A stretch of 64,000 nt of DNA from positions 3,538,001 through 3,602,000 of the forward strand of contig CP107926.1 in the NCBI GenBank assembly GCA_036015235.1, in the 5' to 3' direction. This DNA is from Streptomyces sp. NBC_00433. GTDB taxonomy: Bacteria > Actinomycetota > Actinomycetes > Streptomycetales > Streptomycetaceae. A program made the position numbers and the translations under genes. This document shows, piece by piece, positions 54,844 to 63,255 of this stretch. Under the pieces are notes generated by a model. It did not search any database, had not been told where the DNA came from, and was given only the letters and a program-made list of their open reading frames with translations. The stretch's first letter is position 1. Each line of letters starts with the position of its first letter.

Positions 54844-54871
54844 CACGGACACCTGCGCGAAGGGAGCGGCC

Positions 54872-55219
54872 ATGGGCCGACGTTGGCGGGACGGGGACCG
54901 CGTGCTGCGCACTCCGCTGGCCGAAGTGCCGCTGCGGGTCGCGGCGTCGTACCGCGCGAGGACGCGCGGGCTGCTCGGGCAGGACGGGTTGGCGGGCGCA
55001 CTGCTGCTGACGCCGGCGTCGAGCGTGCACACCGTGCGGATGCGGTTCGCGATCGACGTGGCCTATCTGGACCGGCGGCTGCGGGTGATCGCGGTCCGTA
55101 CGATGCCGCCGGGGCGGGTCGGCCGGCCGCGGCTGCTGGCCCGGCATGTGCTGGAGGCGGAGGCGGGCGCGCTGGCCCGGTGGGGCGTGCGCCGCGGCGT
55201 ACGGCTGGACGTGGACTGA
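54872..55219 (+). CDS. DUF192 family protein
   Basis: A 115-residue protein with the DUF192 pattern: VAASYRARTRGLLGQDGLAGALLLTPASSVHTVRMRFAIDVAYLDRRLRVIAVRTMPPGR. The ATG has a GAAGGGAG site 5-6 nt upstream. It starts 40 bp from the divergent prepilin peptidase start, so the two probably share a promoter region. In Streptomyces DUF192 genes recur near tad genes, which hints at a link to pilus biogenesis. Function unknown. Confidence 0.8.
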   Translation: MGRRWRDGDRVLRTPLAEVPLRVAASYRARTRGLLGQDGLAGALLLTPASSVHTVRMRFAIDVAYLDRRLRVIAVRTMPPGRVGRPRLLARHVLEAEAGALARWGVRRGVRLDVD

Positions 55220-55309
55220 GCGGCAGCGCCTCGCGGCATACGCCCGTTTTGTTCGACATGCGGGCTATTTATGGTGCGCCCGCCCCCGGGCTGCTGATAG
55301 GCATAGCGG

Positions 55310-56062
55310 ATGTTCTCCCGCGCCACTTCCGACGAGACAGCACCGCACACCGCACTGCCGACCGACGACATCCTGTGCCGGTGGGCCGCCAGGGACCGCT
55401 CCGCCGCGCGGGTCTTCACCCGCGGCGCGGCCGTCGCCGTGGCATCGCCCGCCCTGTCCGTGCACGACCGGCTCGTGGTGACCGGCCCGGCCGGGGACGC
55501 GATACCGCTGGTACGTGACGTCCTGGCGGAGGTCGGCCGCCACTACCGCCTCTTCGGCGACCGCGGCCTCGTCGACGCCGTGGTGATGGCCCTGCCCGAG
55601 CTGCGCCCCACGTCCGGTTTCGGCTGGATGGACCGTACGGGTTCCGCCGCCGTCCCGCCCGACGGCACCGCGGACTGGCTGCCGCCCGCCGCCGCGCCCG
55701 CCGTCACCTCGCTGCTCGACCGGGCCTTCCCCGACTCCTACGCCTACCCGGGCCGCCCCGGCTCCGACGACCGCTGGGCCGGCGTCCTGCCGCCGGACGG
55801 GTCGGGCGCCCCGCTCGCGGTCGCCGCACTCGCCTGGTGCGCCCCCGGGGTGGGCATGCTCGGCGGTGTCGCCACCGCCCCCGCCGCCCGCGGCCGCGGC
55901 CTGGGCCGCCAGGTGTGCGCCTTCGTCCTGGCCGAGGCGCTGGCCGCGTACGGCACCGCCGCGCTCATCGTGGACGACGGCAACACCCCGGCGCTGCGGC
56001 TCTACCGCTCGCTGGGCCTGGCCTACCGCCCGCTGCGGGCGGCGTTCTTCCCGGCGGCCTGA
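55310..56062 (+). CDS. GNAT family N-acetyltransferase
   Basis: A 250-residue acetyltransferase. The C-terminal GNAT core carries motif A (GVATAPAARGRGLGRQVCAFVLAEAL, acetyl-CoA pyrophosphate loop RGRGLG) and motif B (TPALRLYRSLGLAYRPLRAAFF). The first ~120 residues are a second, degenerate-looking GNAT-like half (HDRLVVTGPAGDAIPLVRDVL...). The substrate is not predictable. TAGGCA lies 6 nt before the ATG, a near-match to the leaderless pattern. Confidence 0.82.
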   Translation: MFSRATSDETAPHTALPTDDILCRWAARDRSAARVFTRGAAVAVASPALSVHDRLVVTGPAGDAIPLVRDVLAEVGRHYRLFGDRGLVDAVVMALPELRPTSGFGWMDRTGSAAVPPDGTADWLPPAAAPAVTSLLDRAFPDSYAYPGRPGSDDRWAGVLPPDGSGAPLAVAALAWCAPGVGMLGGVATAPAARGRGLGRQVCAFVLAEALAAYGTAALIVDDGNTPALRLYRSLGLAYRPLRAAFFPAA

Positions 56063-56123
56063 CCCGGGCCGCGCGCCCGGCCCGTACCGCGTCCGCACCG
56101 GTCCGTACGCGGGCACAAAAAAA

Positions 56124-56160
56124 CGGGCCGGTTCGCAGGGGGGGAGAGCGAACCGGCCCG
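56124..56160 (-). terminator. Intrinsic terminator at the end of the tad locus
   Basis: CGGGCCGGTTCGC and GCGAACCGGCCCG form a perfect 13-bp stem with an 11-nt loop; on the minus strand it is followed by a run of seven T. This is the clearest terminator in the window and fits the end of a long transcript, 46 bp past the OmpA-like stop codon. Confidence 0.88.
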
Positions 56161-56206
56161 AGGGGGGGAGTTACACCGTACCGCGTCTGGGCGCGCATCC
56201 CGCACG

Positions 56207-56857
56207 TTACGCGGCAGGAGGCGTGAAAGTGATTTCCACCCGGCGGTTCTGCTGGCGGCCGCTTTCGGTGGAATTGTCCGCTATCGGGTAATCCTCGCCA
56301 TAGCCTCGTACCTGGAATGTGTGGGAAGCGTCACCGGCGCTACTCAGCTCCGTTGCCAGAATTTGGTAGACCGCCTGCGCGCGCTGCTTCGACAGGGCCG
56401 CCCCGTGCTCGCTGCTCCCCAGGTCGTCCGTGAACCCGAAGACACGAATGGGTGAGGTGACGTGCCGCGCGTTGATGTCCTGGGCGATCGCCCGGATCCG
56501 GGACGCCGCGGACGGCGACAGCGTCGCGCTGTCCTTGGTGAAGACCACCTCGGACTGGAGCGCGTAGGTGACCGTCGAATTCGACGTCTCCTGCCGCTGC
56601 TCGGGCTGGCTCGCCGCCACCGAGGACTGGTCCGTCACCGACACGATGTCCAGCACCTTGGGCGGCGCCAGCGTCGACCCCTCGGGCAGCTGGAGGTCCG
56701 GCGAGGTCGGGTCGATGCGGACCGGGGCGCTGGGCGACGGATTCCCGGCGCTGGGCGGCGGGTTCCCGTCCGCCACCGCCTGCGGCGCGAGGGCCGCGCC
56801 TGCGGCGATCAGGACGACGGTGAGCGTGAAACTTGCTGCGGCCGCCGCGGGTTTCAT
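56207..56857 (-). CDS. OmpA-like peptidoglycan-binding protein
   Basis: A 216-residue exported protein. Signal peptide: KPAAAAASFTLTVVLIAAGAALAPQAVA. A Pro/Ser linker follows, then an OmpA-like domain (VFTKDSATLSPSAASRIRAIAQDINARHVTSPIRVFGFTDDLGSSEHGAALSKQRAQAVYQIL...GRQQNRRVEITF) with the FTD and NRRVEI positions that hold diaminopimelate. It may anchor the pilus machinery in the cell wall. The ATG has GAGGGG 8 nt upstream; a GTG 9 nt earlier overlaps the preceding stop. Last gene of the tad operon. Confidence 0.85.
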   Translation of the reverse strand: MKPAAAAASFTLTVVLIAAGAALAPQAVADGNPPPSAGNPSPSAPVRIDPTSPDLQLPEGSTLAPPKVLDIVSVTDQSSVAASQPEQRQETSNSTVTYALQSEVVFTKDSATLSPSAASRIRAIAQDINARHVTSPIRVFGFTDDLGSSEHGAALSKQRAQAVYQILATELSSAGDASHTFQVRGYGEDYPIADNSTESGRQQNRRVEITFTPPAA

Positions 56858-56862
56858 CGCGG

Positions 56863-57459
56863 TCACCCCTCGGAGTCGGAGATGGTGATCTTGGCGGGGG
56901 GCATGGTGGGGAGCTCGAACTCCACCTGGGTGGTGGCCGGGGGCGGGGAGGGGAACTGGGCGAAGATCGGGCGTGTCTCCTTGGGCTGGATCAGAGTCAG
57001 GCCCATCGTGCAGAGGCACTTGCCGTCGGTGTCGCGCAGGACGTAATAGCGCTTCTTCCCCGCTTCGTCGACCAGCACGGCGCCGGCGACCGACGGCCCG
57101 GACGGGACCAGCGCCGTCTCGGGGCCGCGCCAGGTGACGGCGTTGAAGACCGAGTCGCCGTTGTTGGTCAGCGAGCCCTGGACGGTCACGAAGCCGTCCG
57201 CGTCCCGCACCGCCGAGTTGATGACGACCGAGATGTCGTGCTCCCCCTTGATCTGCGCCAGGATCTGGGTCGGCGTGTCGCTCGGCGACGCGTCGTCGCC
57301 CGCGGAGGGGCCGCCGTCGTGGACCGTGGGCGCCGACGACGAGGTCTGCCCGTCGGCCTTCTTGTCCCCGCCGCCACCCCCGCCGCCGCACGCGGAAAGC
57401 GTGAGGGCGGCGACGGCCGCGACCGCCAGCGTCGTCGTCCCCCTGTACCGGATGCCCAT
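56863..57459 (-). CDS. Tad-locus lipoprotein
   Basis: A 198-residue lipoprotein: signal IRYRGTTTLAVAAVAALTLS with lipobox LSAC at the mature end (SACGGGGGGG), a Ser/Asp-rich linker, then an Ig-like or beta-rich domain (ISVVINSAVRDADGFVTVQGSLTNNGDSVFNAVTWRGPE) with a CLC motif late in the chain (DTDGKCLCTMGLTLIQP). No named family recognised. ATG with a GGGGAA site. Its stop is 6 nt from the OmpA-like start, so the two are coupled. Confidence 0.78.
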   Translation of the reverse strand: MGIRYRGTTTLAVAAVAALTLSACGGGGGGGDKKADGQTSSSAPTVHDGGPSAGDDASPSDTPTQILAQIKGEHDISVVINSAVRDADGFVTVQGSLTNNGDSVFNAVTWRGPETALVPSGPSVAGAVLVDEAGKKRYYVLRDTDGKCLCTMGLTLIQPKETRPIFAQFPSPPPATTQVEFELPTMPPAKITISDSEG

Positions 57460-57494
57460 CGTTCCCCGTACCTCGTTCCTCGGCCGAACGACCG

Positions 57495-58073
57495 TCAGCT
57501 GGTCAAGTGGACTGCGTAGAAGACGGAAAGATCCAGTGTGAAGTCGCCCGCCGCCGGATCGAAGGTGATCCGGTCGCCGTCGCAGACGAAGGTGAGGATC
57601 CCGCCGCTGTTCTCCGGACGGCTGTCGCACCGCGAGGTGACCTCGGCCGTCGCGTGGGCCCTGGCCCGGATGTCGTCCGCGCCACGGACCACGGTTTTGC
57701 CGATGCCCTTCAGCGACTTGACGTCCACGGTGTAGCTCCCCGGGCCGGCATTGCGCGTGCAGCCTTCGGCCTGGGCGCCGTTGTCGTTGGCGAATTCCCT
57801 GGCCTTGACGCAGGGCATGCCCGAGTCCACGCCCAGCAGCAACTGGGCGAGGTTGCCGAGTTTGCCGACGTCGCCGGCCTTGAGGGCGGCGAGCAGCGTG
57901 TCGTGCGCCTCGTCCCGGCTCTCCCGGGCAGCCGCCAGCGCGGCGGCGTCCGCCGCGGACTGGGCGGAGTTGTGGGACACGGACGCCTGGCCGACGGCGA
58001 AGAAGGCGAAGGCGAGGAAGAACAGCGCGCTCATCGCCACGACGTAGATGGCGATCGTCTGCCCCGCGTCGTC
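57495..58073 (-). CDS. TadG-like pilus assembly protein, start unresolved
   Basis: A TadE/G-like protein of about 190 residues. It opens with DDAGQTIAIYVVAMSALFFLAFAFFAVGQASVSHNSAQSAADAAALAAARE: a GQT prepilin-like junction, one membrane helix and the SAADAAALAAA segment typical of TadG. It has CDSRPENSGG near its end. No ATG, GTG or TTG occurs in this frame between the Flp stop region and the helix; the first are GTG 58040 and ATG 58034, inside the helix. A GTG at 58101 overlapping the flp stop would fit if one base were shifted near 58074. Translation start or assembly is in doubt. Confidence 0.65.
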   Translation of the reverse strand, partial: DDAGQTIAIYVVAMSALFFLAFAFFAVGQASVSHNSAQSAADAAALAAARESRDEAHDTLLAALKAGDVGKLGNLAQLLLGVDSGMPCVKAREFANDNGAQAEGCTRNAGPGSYTVDVKSLKGIGKTVVRGADDIRARAHATAEVTSRCDSRPENSGGILTFVCDGDRITFDPAAGDFTLDLSVFYAVHLTS

Positions 58074-58090
58074 AGCCGCCCGAGCCGCCG

Positions 58091-58381
58091 CTAGTTGCCA
58101 CCGCCGCCCCCACCACCACCGCCGCCCCCGCCCCCGCCACCGCCGCCCCCGCCACCGGCGATCCGTCCGATCGCGTCGAGAATGGCCTGCCCGACGGCGT
58201 CGCCGATGCCCGTCGTCGCCAGCACCCCGATGATCAGCGCGATCACGACCGCGATCCCCAGGTACTCGAACGACGTCTGCCCGCGGTCCGCATGGGACCT
58301 CACCTGTGCGGCCGCACGACGCGCCTGGACCCGTAGCCAGACCTCGGCGGCGGTGTAGCGCTGGACTGCCCACCTGTTCAT
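58091..58381 (-). CDS. Flp-type pilin with a poly-glycine tail
   Basis: A 96-residue Flp prepilin. After a basic leader comes G-QTSFEYLGI: the GXXXXEY motif of type IVb pilins (cleavage after Gly; Glu at +5 of the mature pilin), then a hydrophobic helix AVVIALIIGVLATTGIGDAVGQAIL. The protein ends in 20 consecutive glycines and Asn, far longer than the usual short tail. The tract is a GC-rich run of GGN codons, prone to slippage. It would be cut by the A24 peptidase at 54.1 kb and assembled by TadB/TadC/CpaF. Confidence 0.8.
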   Translation of the reverse strand: MNRWAVQRYTAAEVWLRVQARRAAAQVRSHADRGQTSFEYLGIAVVIALIIGVLATTGIGDAVGQAILDAIGRIAGGGGGGGGGGGGGGGGGGGGN

Positions 58382-58526
58382 CGTTGTTCGCCCCATCCTT
58401 TGTCACCTGGCTGGTGGTACGTACGGCGGTGGTCGCGTGCTGCCCGTCGGGGTCGGGGGTGGTGGTCACGGCGCACCGCCTCTCGCTGGTGGTCGTCGGT
58501 TGTCGTCCGCAGCGGATTGGAACTGA

Positions 58527-58556
58527 TTGCAGGTGCAAATATGGTTGCGAATGCAA
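58527..58556. promoter_or_regulatory. Two tandem TTGC palindromes upstream of flp
   Basis: TTGCAGGTGCAA (58527-58538) and TTGCGAATGCAA (58545-58556) are two similar 12-bp inverted repeats, 18 bp apart start to start, in an otherwise AT-richer stretch between tadC and flp. They are candidate regulator sites for separate control of the pilin. Confidence 0.5.
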
Positions 58557-58661
58557 AGGTACACCCGAACCTCTGGCGTTCGCAGCCGGTTGTGCGCCAA
58601 TCACCGCACGGGCAAGTGGCGGTTACAGCATGCCGGTTGATCACCCTGTGTCGCACCCCGA

Positions 58662-59561
58662 TCACCCGTTTCCGAAGATATCGCCGAAGTGGATCTGCGA
58701 ACCGATGATCGTGCCGGTGATCAGCAGGATCATGGTGGCGGGGACCAGCAGGACGGTGATGACGCCGGTGGCGCGGGGAACCATCCGGGCGGCGCGGCGG
58801 CGGGCGTTCTGCGCCTCGGTACGCCGCATGTCGGTGGCGATCTGCAGGAGGGTACGGGCGATCGGGGCGCCCAGCTCCTCGCCCTGCTGGAGAGCGGTGA
58901 CGAACTGGCCGACCTGGTCGCTGCGGTTGCGCTTGCGGAGCTGGTCGAAGGCGTCACGGCGGCTGACGCCGACGTCCATCTGCCGCAGGGCCACCCGGAT
59001 CTCGTCCGACCAGGGGCCGGTGTAGACCGAGTTGACGCGCTCCAGGGCCTGGCGGAAGCCGAGACCGGCGCTGACGACGACCGCGAGGACGTCCAGGAAG
59101 TCCGGCAGGGTGCGTTCGATGTCGTCACGGCGGCGGCGGACGGCGAGCCAGATGCCCAGGTCCGCCCAGCCCCAGCCGTAGGCGAGCAGCAGCAGTGCCA
59201 GGAACCAGCTGCCGCGGGTGAGCAGCAGCAGGGCGGCGAAGCCGCCGAGTGCCCCGTAGACCGCGCGGCGGGCGGCGTAGCGCTCGACGGTCAGGCCGTA
59301 CGGGTGCCCGGCGTGGTCGATCCTGTCCCGCATCTTCGCGATACGGGCCGGTCCCATCATCCGCAGCACCGTCGGCGCCCAGCGGATGCCGAGCCGGTCG
59401 ATGGCGTTGCCGGTACGGGTGGTCCGGGTGCGGCCGACCTCCAGGGCGAGAGCGAGGTCGTCGGGGAGCTTGACGTCGGCGCGCAGCAGCCCGACCGCGT
59501 GGACGACACCGACCGCGCAGACGGCGAGCGCCAGCGCGAGTCCGAGGCCGATGAGCGTCAT
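58662..59561 (-). CDS. tadC: TadC-like type II secretion F-domain protein
   Basis: A 299-residue inner membrane protein. The core LPDFLDVLAVVVSAGLGFRQALERVNSVYTGPWSDEIRVALRQMDVGVSRRDAFDQL is the T2SSF domain; helices include MTLIGLGLALALAVCAVGVVHAV and VITVLLVPATMILLITGTIIG. TadB and TadC pair as the membrane platform of the Flp pilus. The ATG has a GAGGAG site about 6 nt upstream. It is 88 bp after TadB. Confidence 0.86.
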   Translation of the reverse strand: MTLIGLGLALALAVCAVGVVHAVGLLRADVKLPDDLALALEVGRTRTTRTGNAIDRLGIRWAPTVLRMMGPARIAKMRDRIDHAGHPYGLTVERYAARRAVYGALGGFAALLLLTRGSWFLALLLLAYGWGWADLGIWLAVRRRRDDIERTLPDFLDVLAVVVSAGLGFRQALERVNSVYTGPWSDEIRVALRQMDVGVSRRDAFDQLRKRNRSDQVGQFVTALQQGEELGAPIARTLLQIATDMRRTEAQNARRRAARMVPRATGVITVLLVPATMILLITGTIIGSQIHFGDIFGNG

Positions 59562-59649
59562 GTGCGGCTCCTCACGGGGCGGTTCGCGCCTGTCATACGT
59601 CTCCTCGCGGGCTCCGTGGGCCCTGGACGCCTTGTGCGCCCGGTGCGCC

Positions 59650-60675
59650 TCATACGTCGATCCTCGACATGCGGCGGATCAGTACGAAGCCGAGCGCGTA
59701 CAGCCCGAGCGAGACCAGCACGCAGATCCGGCCGATCGTGGAGCCGGTCATCGCGCTGAGCGAGCCCGGCATGATGCGGTCGAGCAGGAAGAGCGAGCCC
59801 AGGCCGATGACGGGGACCGCGTAGGCGGTCACGGTGACCTGGGACATCTGGGTACGGATCTCGCGGCGGGTCTCCTTGCGCTCCTCCAGGGTGACCGTGA
59901 GATTGCGCAGCGACTCCACGACCGAGCCGCCCGCCCGGCTGGACAGCACCAGGGTCGACACCAGGACGATCAACTCCCGGCTGGGCAGCCGCTCCTGCAG
60001 CTCGCCCAGGGCGTCCTCGATGGAGCGCCCCAGCGCCATGGCGTCGGCGACCTTCTTCAACTCCTCGCCCGCGGGCGCGTCCAGCTCCTCCGCGGCCATC
60101 GACACCGCGGTGCGCAGGGCGAGTCCCGCGTGCGTGGCATTGGCCAGCACCCGCGCCAGATCGGGGAGCTGGGCGATGAAGCGCTCGGTGCGGATGCGGC
60201 GGCGCCACTCCAGGAACGAATACGCGGCCCAGCCGGCGATCAGCGCGGCGATCGGGCCGAAGAAGGGTGCGAGCAGCACGGCGGCCACCACCCACGACCC
60301 GATCACCAGGCCGATCACGGAGGCGGTGAACTGCCCGGGGGTGAGGTCGGTGCCGGTGGCGGCGAGCCGGCCGGCCAGCCGGCGGCCCCACGCGTAGCGG
60401 CGCACCCGCCGGTCGAGCGCGGCGAAGGCGACCGGGGTGGCCGCCGAGCCGCCCGCCTCGATGGCGAGCCGCTCGACCAGCGCCATCCGGTCGGCGCGGC
60501 CGCCGCGCCAGGCGTGCAGGCCCCACACGGCCAGGACGAGGGCGAGCAGGGTGGCGCCGAGCACCAGCAGCGGATACGGGCCGGTGGCGAAATTCCGCCC
60601 GGCGGCGGCGACTTCGCGGACAGTTCCGCCGCGGACGGCGGCTTCGTGGACGGCGGTGTGGGGCGGCGGCGTCAT
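59650..60675 (-). CDS. tadB: TadB-like type II secretion F-domain protein
   Basis: A 341-residue platform protein. Two N-terminal helices (YPLLVLGATLLALVLAVWGL; ASVIGLVIGSWVVAAVLLAPFFGP) precede the T2SSF domain (LPDLARVLANATHAGLALRTAVSMAAEELDAPAGEELKKVADAMALGRSIEDALGELQERLPSRE) and end in helices around VIGLGSLFLLDRI. The ATG overlaps the CpaF stop by 4 nt (ATGA) and has a GGGAGG site. Confidence 0.87.
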   Translation of the reverse strand: MTPPPHTAVHEAAVRGGTVREVAAAGRNFATGPYPLLVLGATLLALVLAVWGLHAWRGGRADRMALVERLAIEAGGSAATPVAFAALDRRVRRYAWGRRLAGRLAATGTDLTPGQFTASVIGLVIGSWVVAAVLLAPFFGPIAALIAGWAAYSFLEWRRRIRTERFIAQLPDLARVLANATHAGLALRTAVSMAAEELDAPAGEELKKVADAMALGRSIEDALGELQERLPSRELIVLVSTLVLSSRAGGSVVESLRNLTVTLEERKETRREIRTQMSQVTVTAYAVPVIGLGSLFLLDRIMPGSLSAMTGSTIGRICVLVSLGLYALGFVLIRRMSRIDV

Positions 60676-62006
60676 TTCGCCTCCCGGCTGTCGAGTTCGA
60701 GTTCGGACGCGCCGACGCCGAAGGCGGCCGGGACGTGTTCGCCGGCGAGGTAGAGGCGCTCGCCGATCTCCCGTGGCACCGGCCGGTGTTCGTACCAGCC
60801 GCGGACGATGCGGTCGACGCCGAGGGGCTCGGCGCGGAAGCGGGTGGCCGAGGTGAGCCGGAAGGAGTCGCGGCCGCGGGAGGACAGCACCGCGATCTCG
60901 GCGATACGGCGGGTGCCGTCGATGTGCCGGTGCAGCTGGACGAGGACGTCGACGGCGCTGTTGATCTGGTCGCGCAGCGCCTCGAAGGGGATCTTCACCT
61001 CGCTCATCGACGCCAGCGTCTGGAGCCGCAGCACCGCGTCCTCCGCGGAGTTGGCGTGCACGGTGGCCAGCGAGCCGTCGTGGCCGGTGGACATCGCCTG
61101 GAGCATGTCCAGCGTCTCGCCGCCGCGCACCTCGCCGACGATGATGCGGTCGGGGCGCATCCGCAGCGAGTTGCGCACCAGGTCGCGGATGGTGATCCGG
61201 CCCTCGCCCTCGACGTTCGGCGGGCGGGACTCCAGCCGGATCACATGCTCCTGCTGGAGCTGGAGTTCGGCGGCGTCCTCGACGGTGATGATGCGCTCGC
61301 CGTCGGGGATCAGGCCCGAAAGGGCGTTCAGCAGCGTCGTCTTGCCGGACCCGGTGCCGCCGCTGACGATGATGTTGCACTTCGCGCGCACGAACGAGGA
61401 CAGCAGCAGCAGCATGTGCTCGTCCAGGGTGCCCAGGCCGATGAGCTCCTTCAGCGTGTACGCCCGCGGGAAGCGGCGGATCGTGAGGGTGGGACCGGTC
61501 AGGGACAGCGGCGGGATCACGACGTTGACGCGCTCCCCTGAGGGCAGGCGGGCGTCGACCATCGGATTCGACTCGTCCACCCGGCGGTTGACGGTCGACA
61601 CGATGCGCTCGATGGTCTGCAGCAACTGCTCGGCCGAGGAGAAGCGGGCGGCGACCTGCTCGACCCGGCCGCCGCGTTCGACGTAGATGCGGTCGGGGCC
61701 GTTGACCATGATCTCGGTCACGGTGGGGTCTTCGAGCAGCGGCTCCAGGATGCCGAGGCCCAACGCCTCGTCCACCACCCGGCGGATCAGCGCGGAGCGC
61801 TCCGCGGTGGACAGCACCGGGCCCTCACGGCTGATGATGTGCCCCAGCACCCGCTCCAGCCGCGATCTGCGCTCGGCGGCGGCCAGCGCCGACATCTCGG
61901 CGAGGTCGATCTCCTGGAGCAGCTTGGCCCGGTAGACGGCGACCAGGTGGCTCTCCTGGGTCTGCGGGGTCGCCTCGTCGGCGGCGACTCGTGCGCGCAG
62001 GCTCAC
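60672..62006 (-). CDS. cpaF: CpaF/TadA family secretion ATPase
   Basis: A 444-residue hexameric ATPase. An N-terminal helical region (SHLVAVYRAKLLQEIDL) leads to the core with TVTEIMVNGPDRIYVERGG, Walker A NIIVSGGTGSGKTTLLNAL, ITVEDAAELQL (Asp box), MRPDRIIVGEVRGGETLDMLQAM (Walker B) and TGHDGSLATVHANS (His box). It powers Flp pilus assembly. The GTG has GGAGG 7 nt upstream and overlaps the upstream TadE-like stop by 4 nt. Confidence 0.92.
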   Translation of the reverse strand: MSLRARVAADEATPQTQESHLVAVYRAKLLQEIDLAEMSALAAAERRSRLERVLGHIISREGPVLSTAERSALIRRVVDEALGLGILEPLLEDPTVTEIMVNGPDRIYVERGGRVEQVAARFSSAEQLLQTIERIVSTVNRRVDESNPMVDARLPSGERVNVVIPPLSLTGPTLTIRRFPRAYTLKELIGLGTLDEHMLLLLSSFVRAKCNIIVSGGTGSGKTTLLNALSGLIPDGERIITVEDAAELQLQQEHVIRLESRPPNVEGEGRITIRDLVRNSLRMRPDRIIVGEVRGGETLDMLQAMSTGHDGSLATVHANSAEDAVLRLQTLASMSEVKIPFEALRDQINSAVDVLVQLHRHIDGTRRIAEIAVLSSRGRDSFRLTSATRFRAEPLGVDRIVRGWYEHRPVPREIGERLYLAGEHVPAAFGVGASELELDSREAK

Positions 62007-62413
62007 GGGGTGTCCTCCCTCGGCATCGTCGCGCTCCGCGACACCGGGCCGAAGAGATGGATTCCCGGGAGGACGGAGGGCACGTCCACCGTCGCCTCGG
62101 CGGTGTAGGCGTCCTCGTCGGCCCTCGTCCAGGTGATCTCGGCGTTCAGCCAGCCGCTGACGGCGTCCGCACCGGCCGCCTGGCCGGCCTGCGTGCCCCC
62201 CCTCGGCGGGGGCAGCGCCGCGGTCCGCGCGGCGGTACGGGATGCCGTGCCGGCTTGCTCGGTGCAATACGCCACGAGGCCGAGTTGGATCCCGGCCAAC
62301 GCGATGAGCAGCAGGAACGGCAACATCCCGAGATACTCGAGCGAGGCCACGCCACGGTCACCCCGTAGCGCGGCGCCCCTCCGCCCCCGGGCGCCCCGGT
62401 CCCCCCGGGCCAC
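62003..62413 (-). CDS. TadE-like pseudopilin
   Basis: A 136-residue protein with a basic, Gly/Arg-rich N-terminus and the TadE signature DRGVASLEYLGMLPFLLLIALAGIQLGLVAY (Glu near the helix start), followed by a short exported domain with WLNAEITWTRADEDAYTAEATVDVPSVLPGI. Start uncertain: the GTG at 62413 has a GGGGG-rich upstream, but the N-terminal 30 residues are low complexity. It overlaps cpaF by 4 nt. Upstream lies the repeat array. Confidence 0.72.
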   Translation of the reverse strand: MARGDRGARGRRGAALRGDRGVASLEYLGMLPFLLLIALAGIQLGLVAYCTEQAGTASRTAARTAALPPPRGGTQAGQAAGADAVSGWLNAEITWTRADEDAYTAEATVDVPSVLPGIHLFGPVSRSATMPREDTP

Positions 62414-62492
62414 ACCCCCGGGCCCCCTCCGCCCCCGGGCGAGCCGGTCTTTCAGGCCGGGTCCCTTGCGCCCCCGGGCGAGGCGGTCTTTC

Positions 62493-63249
62493 AGGGGCGC
62501 GGGGAACGGCGCGACCAGCCCTCGACAAGCTGCACGTCGCCACCGACCCAAAGGGGCAGTTCGTTTCGATCCGGACCACCGGCCGGTGGTGGGTTGCGCG
62601 CGCCGTTCCCCGCGCCCCTGGTGGGCACCCACCGACGCTGCGGGACCGCGACGCCCCCGGGCGAGCGGGTTTTTCAGGGGCGCGGGGAACGGCGCGACCA
62701 GCCGTGGACTAGCTGCACGTCGCCACCGACCCAAAGGGGCAGTTCGTTTCGATCCGGACCACCGGCCGGTGGTGGGCTTGTCGCGCCCACGCGGCGCCAG
62801 CCGCAGATCAGACACAGCCCCGCGCCCCTGGGCGGCACCCACCGACGCTGCGGGACCGCGACGCCCCCGGGCGAGCGGGTTTTTTAGGGGCGCGGGGAAC
62901 GGCGCGACCAGCCGTGGACTAGCTGCACGTCGCCACCGACCCAAAGGGGCAGTTCGTTTCGATCCGGACCACCGGCCGGTGGTGGGCTTGTCGCGCCCAC
63001 GCGGCGCCAGCCGCAGATCAGACACAGCCCCGCGCCCCTGGGCGGCACCCACCGACGCGGAGGGAACGCCGAACCCCCGGGCGAGCGGGTTTTTTAGGGG
63101 CGCGGGGAACGGCGCGACCAGCCGTGGACTAGCTGCACGTCGCCACCGACCCAAAGGGGCAGTTCGTTTCGATCCGGACCACCGGCCGGTGGTGGGCTTG
63201 TCGCGCCCACGCGGCGCCAGCCGCAGATCAGACACAGCCCCGCGCCCCT
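62493..63249. repeat. Four tandem copies of a GGGGCGCGGGGAAC hairpin element
   Basis: Units begin at 62493, ~62675, ~62885 and ~63095. Units 2-4 repeat at 210 bp almost without change. Each starts with AGGGGCGCGGGGAACGGCGCG and ends in CCCCGCGCCCCT, an inverted pair, with ACCACCGGCCGGTGGT in the middle. Unit 1 is shorter (~127 bp) and has the longest arms: its right end CGCGCCGTTCCCCGCGCCCC mirrors the left end over 20 bp. Related single copies lie at 41957-42150 and 53943-54098. Confidence 0.85.
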
Positions 63250-63255
63250 GGGCGG

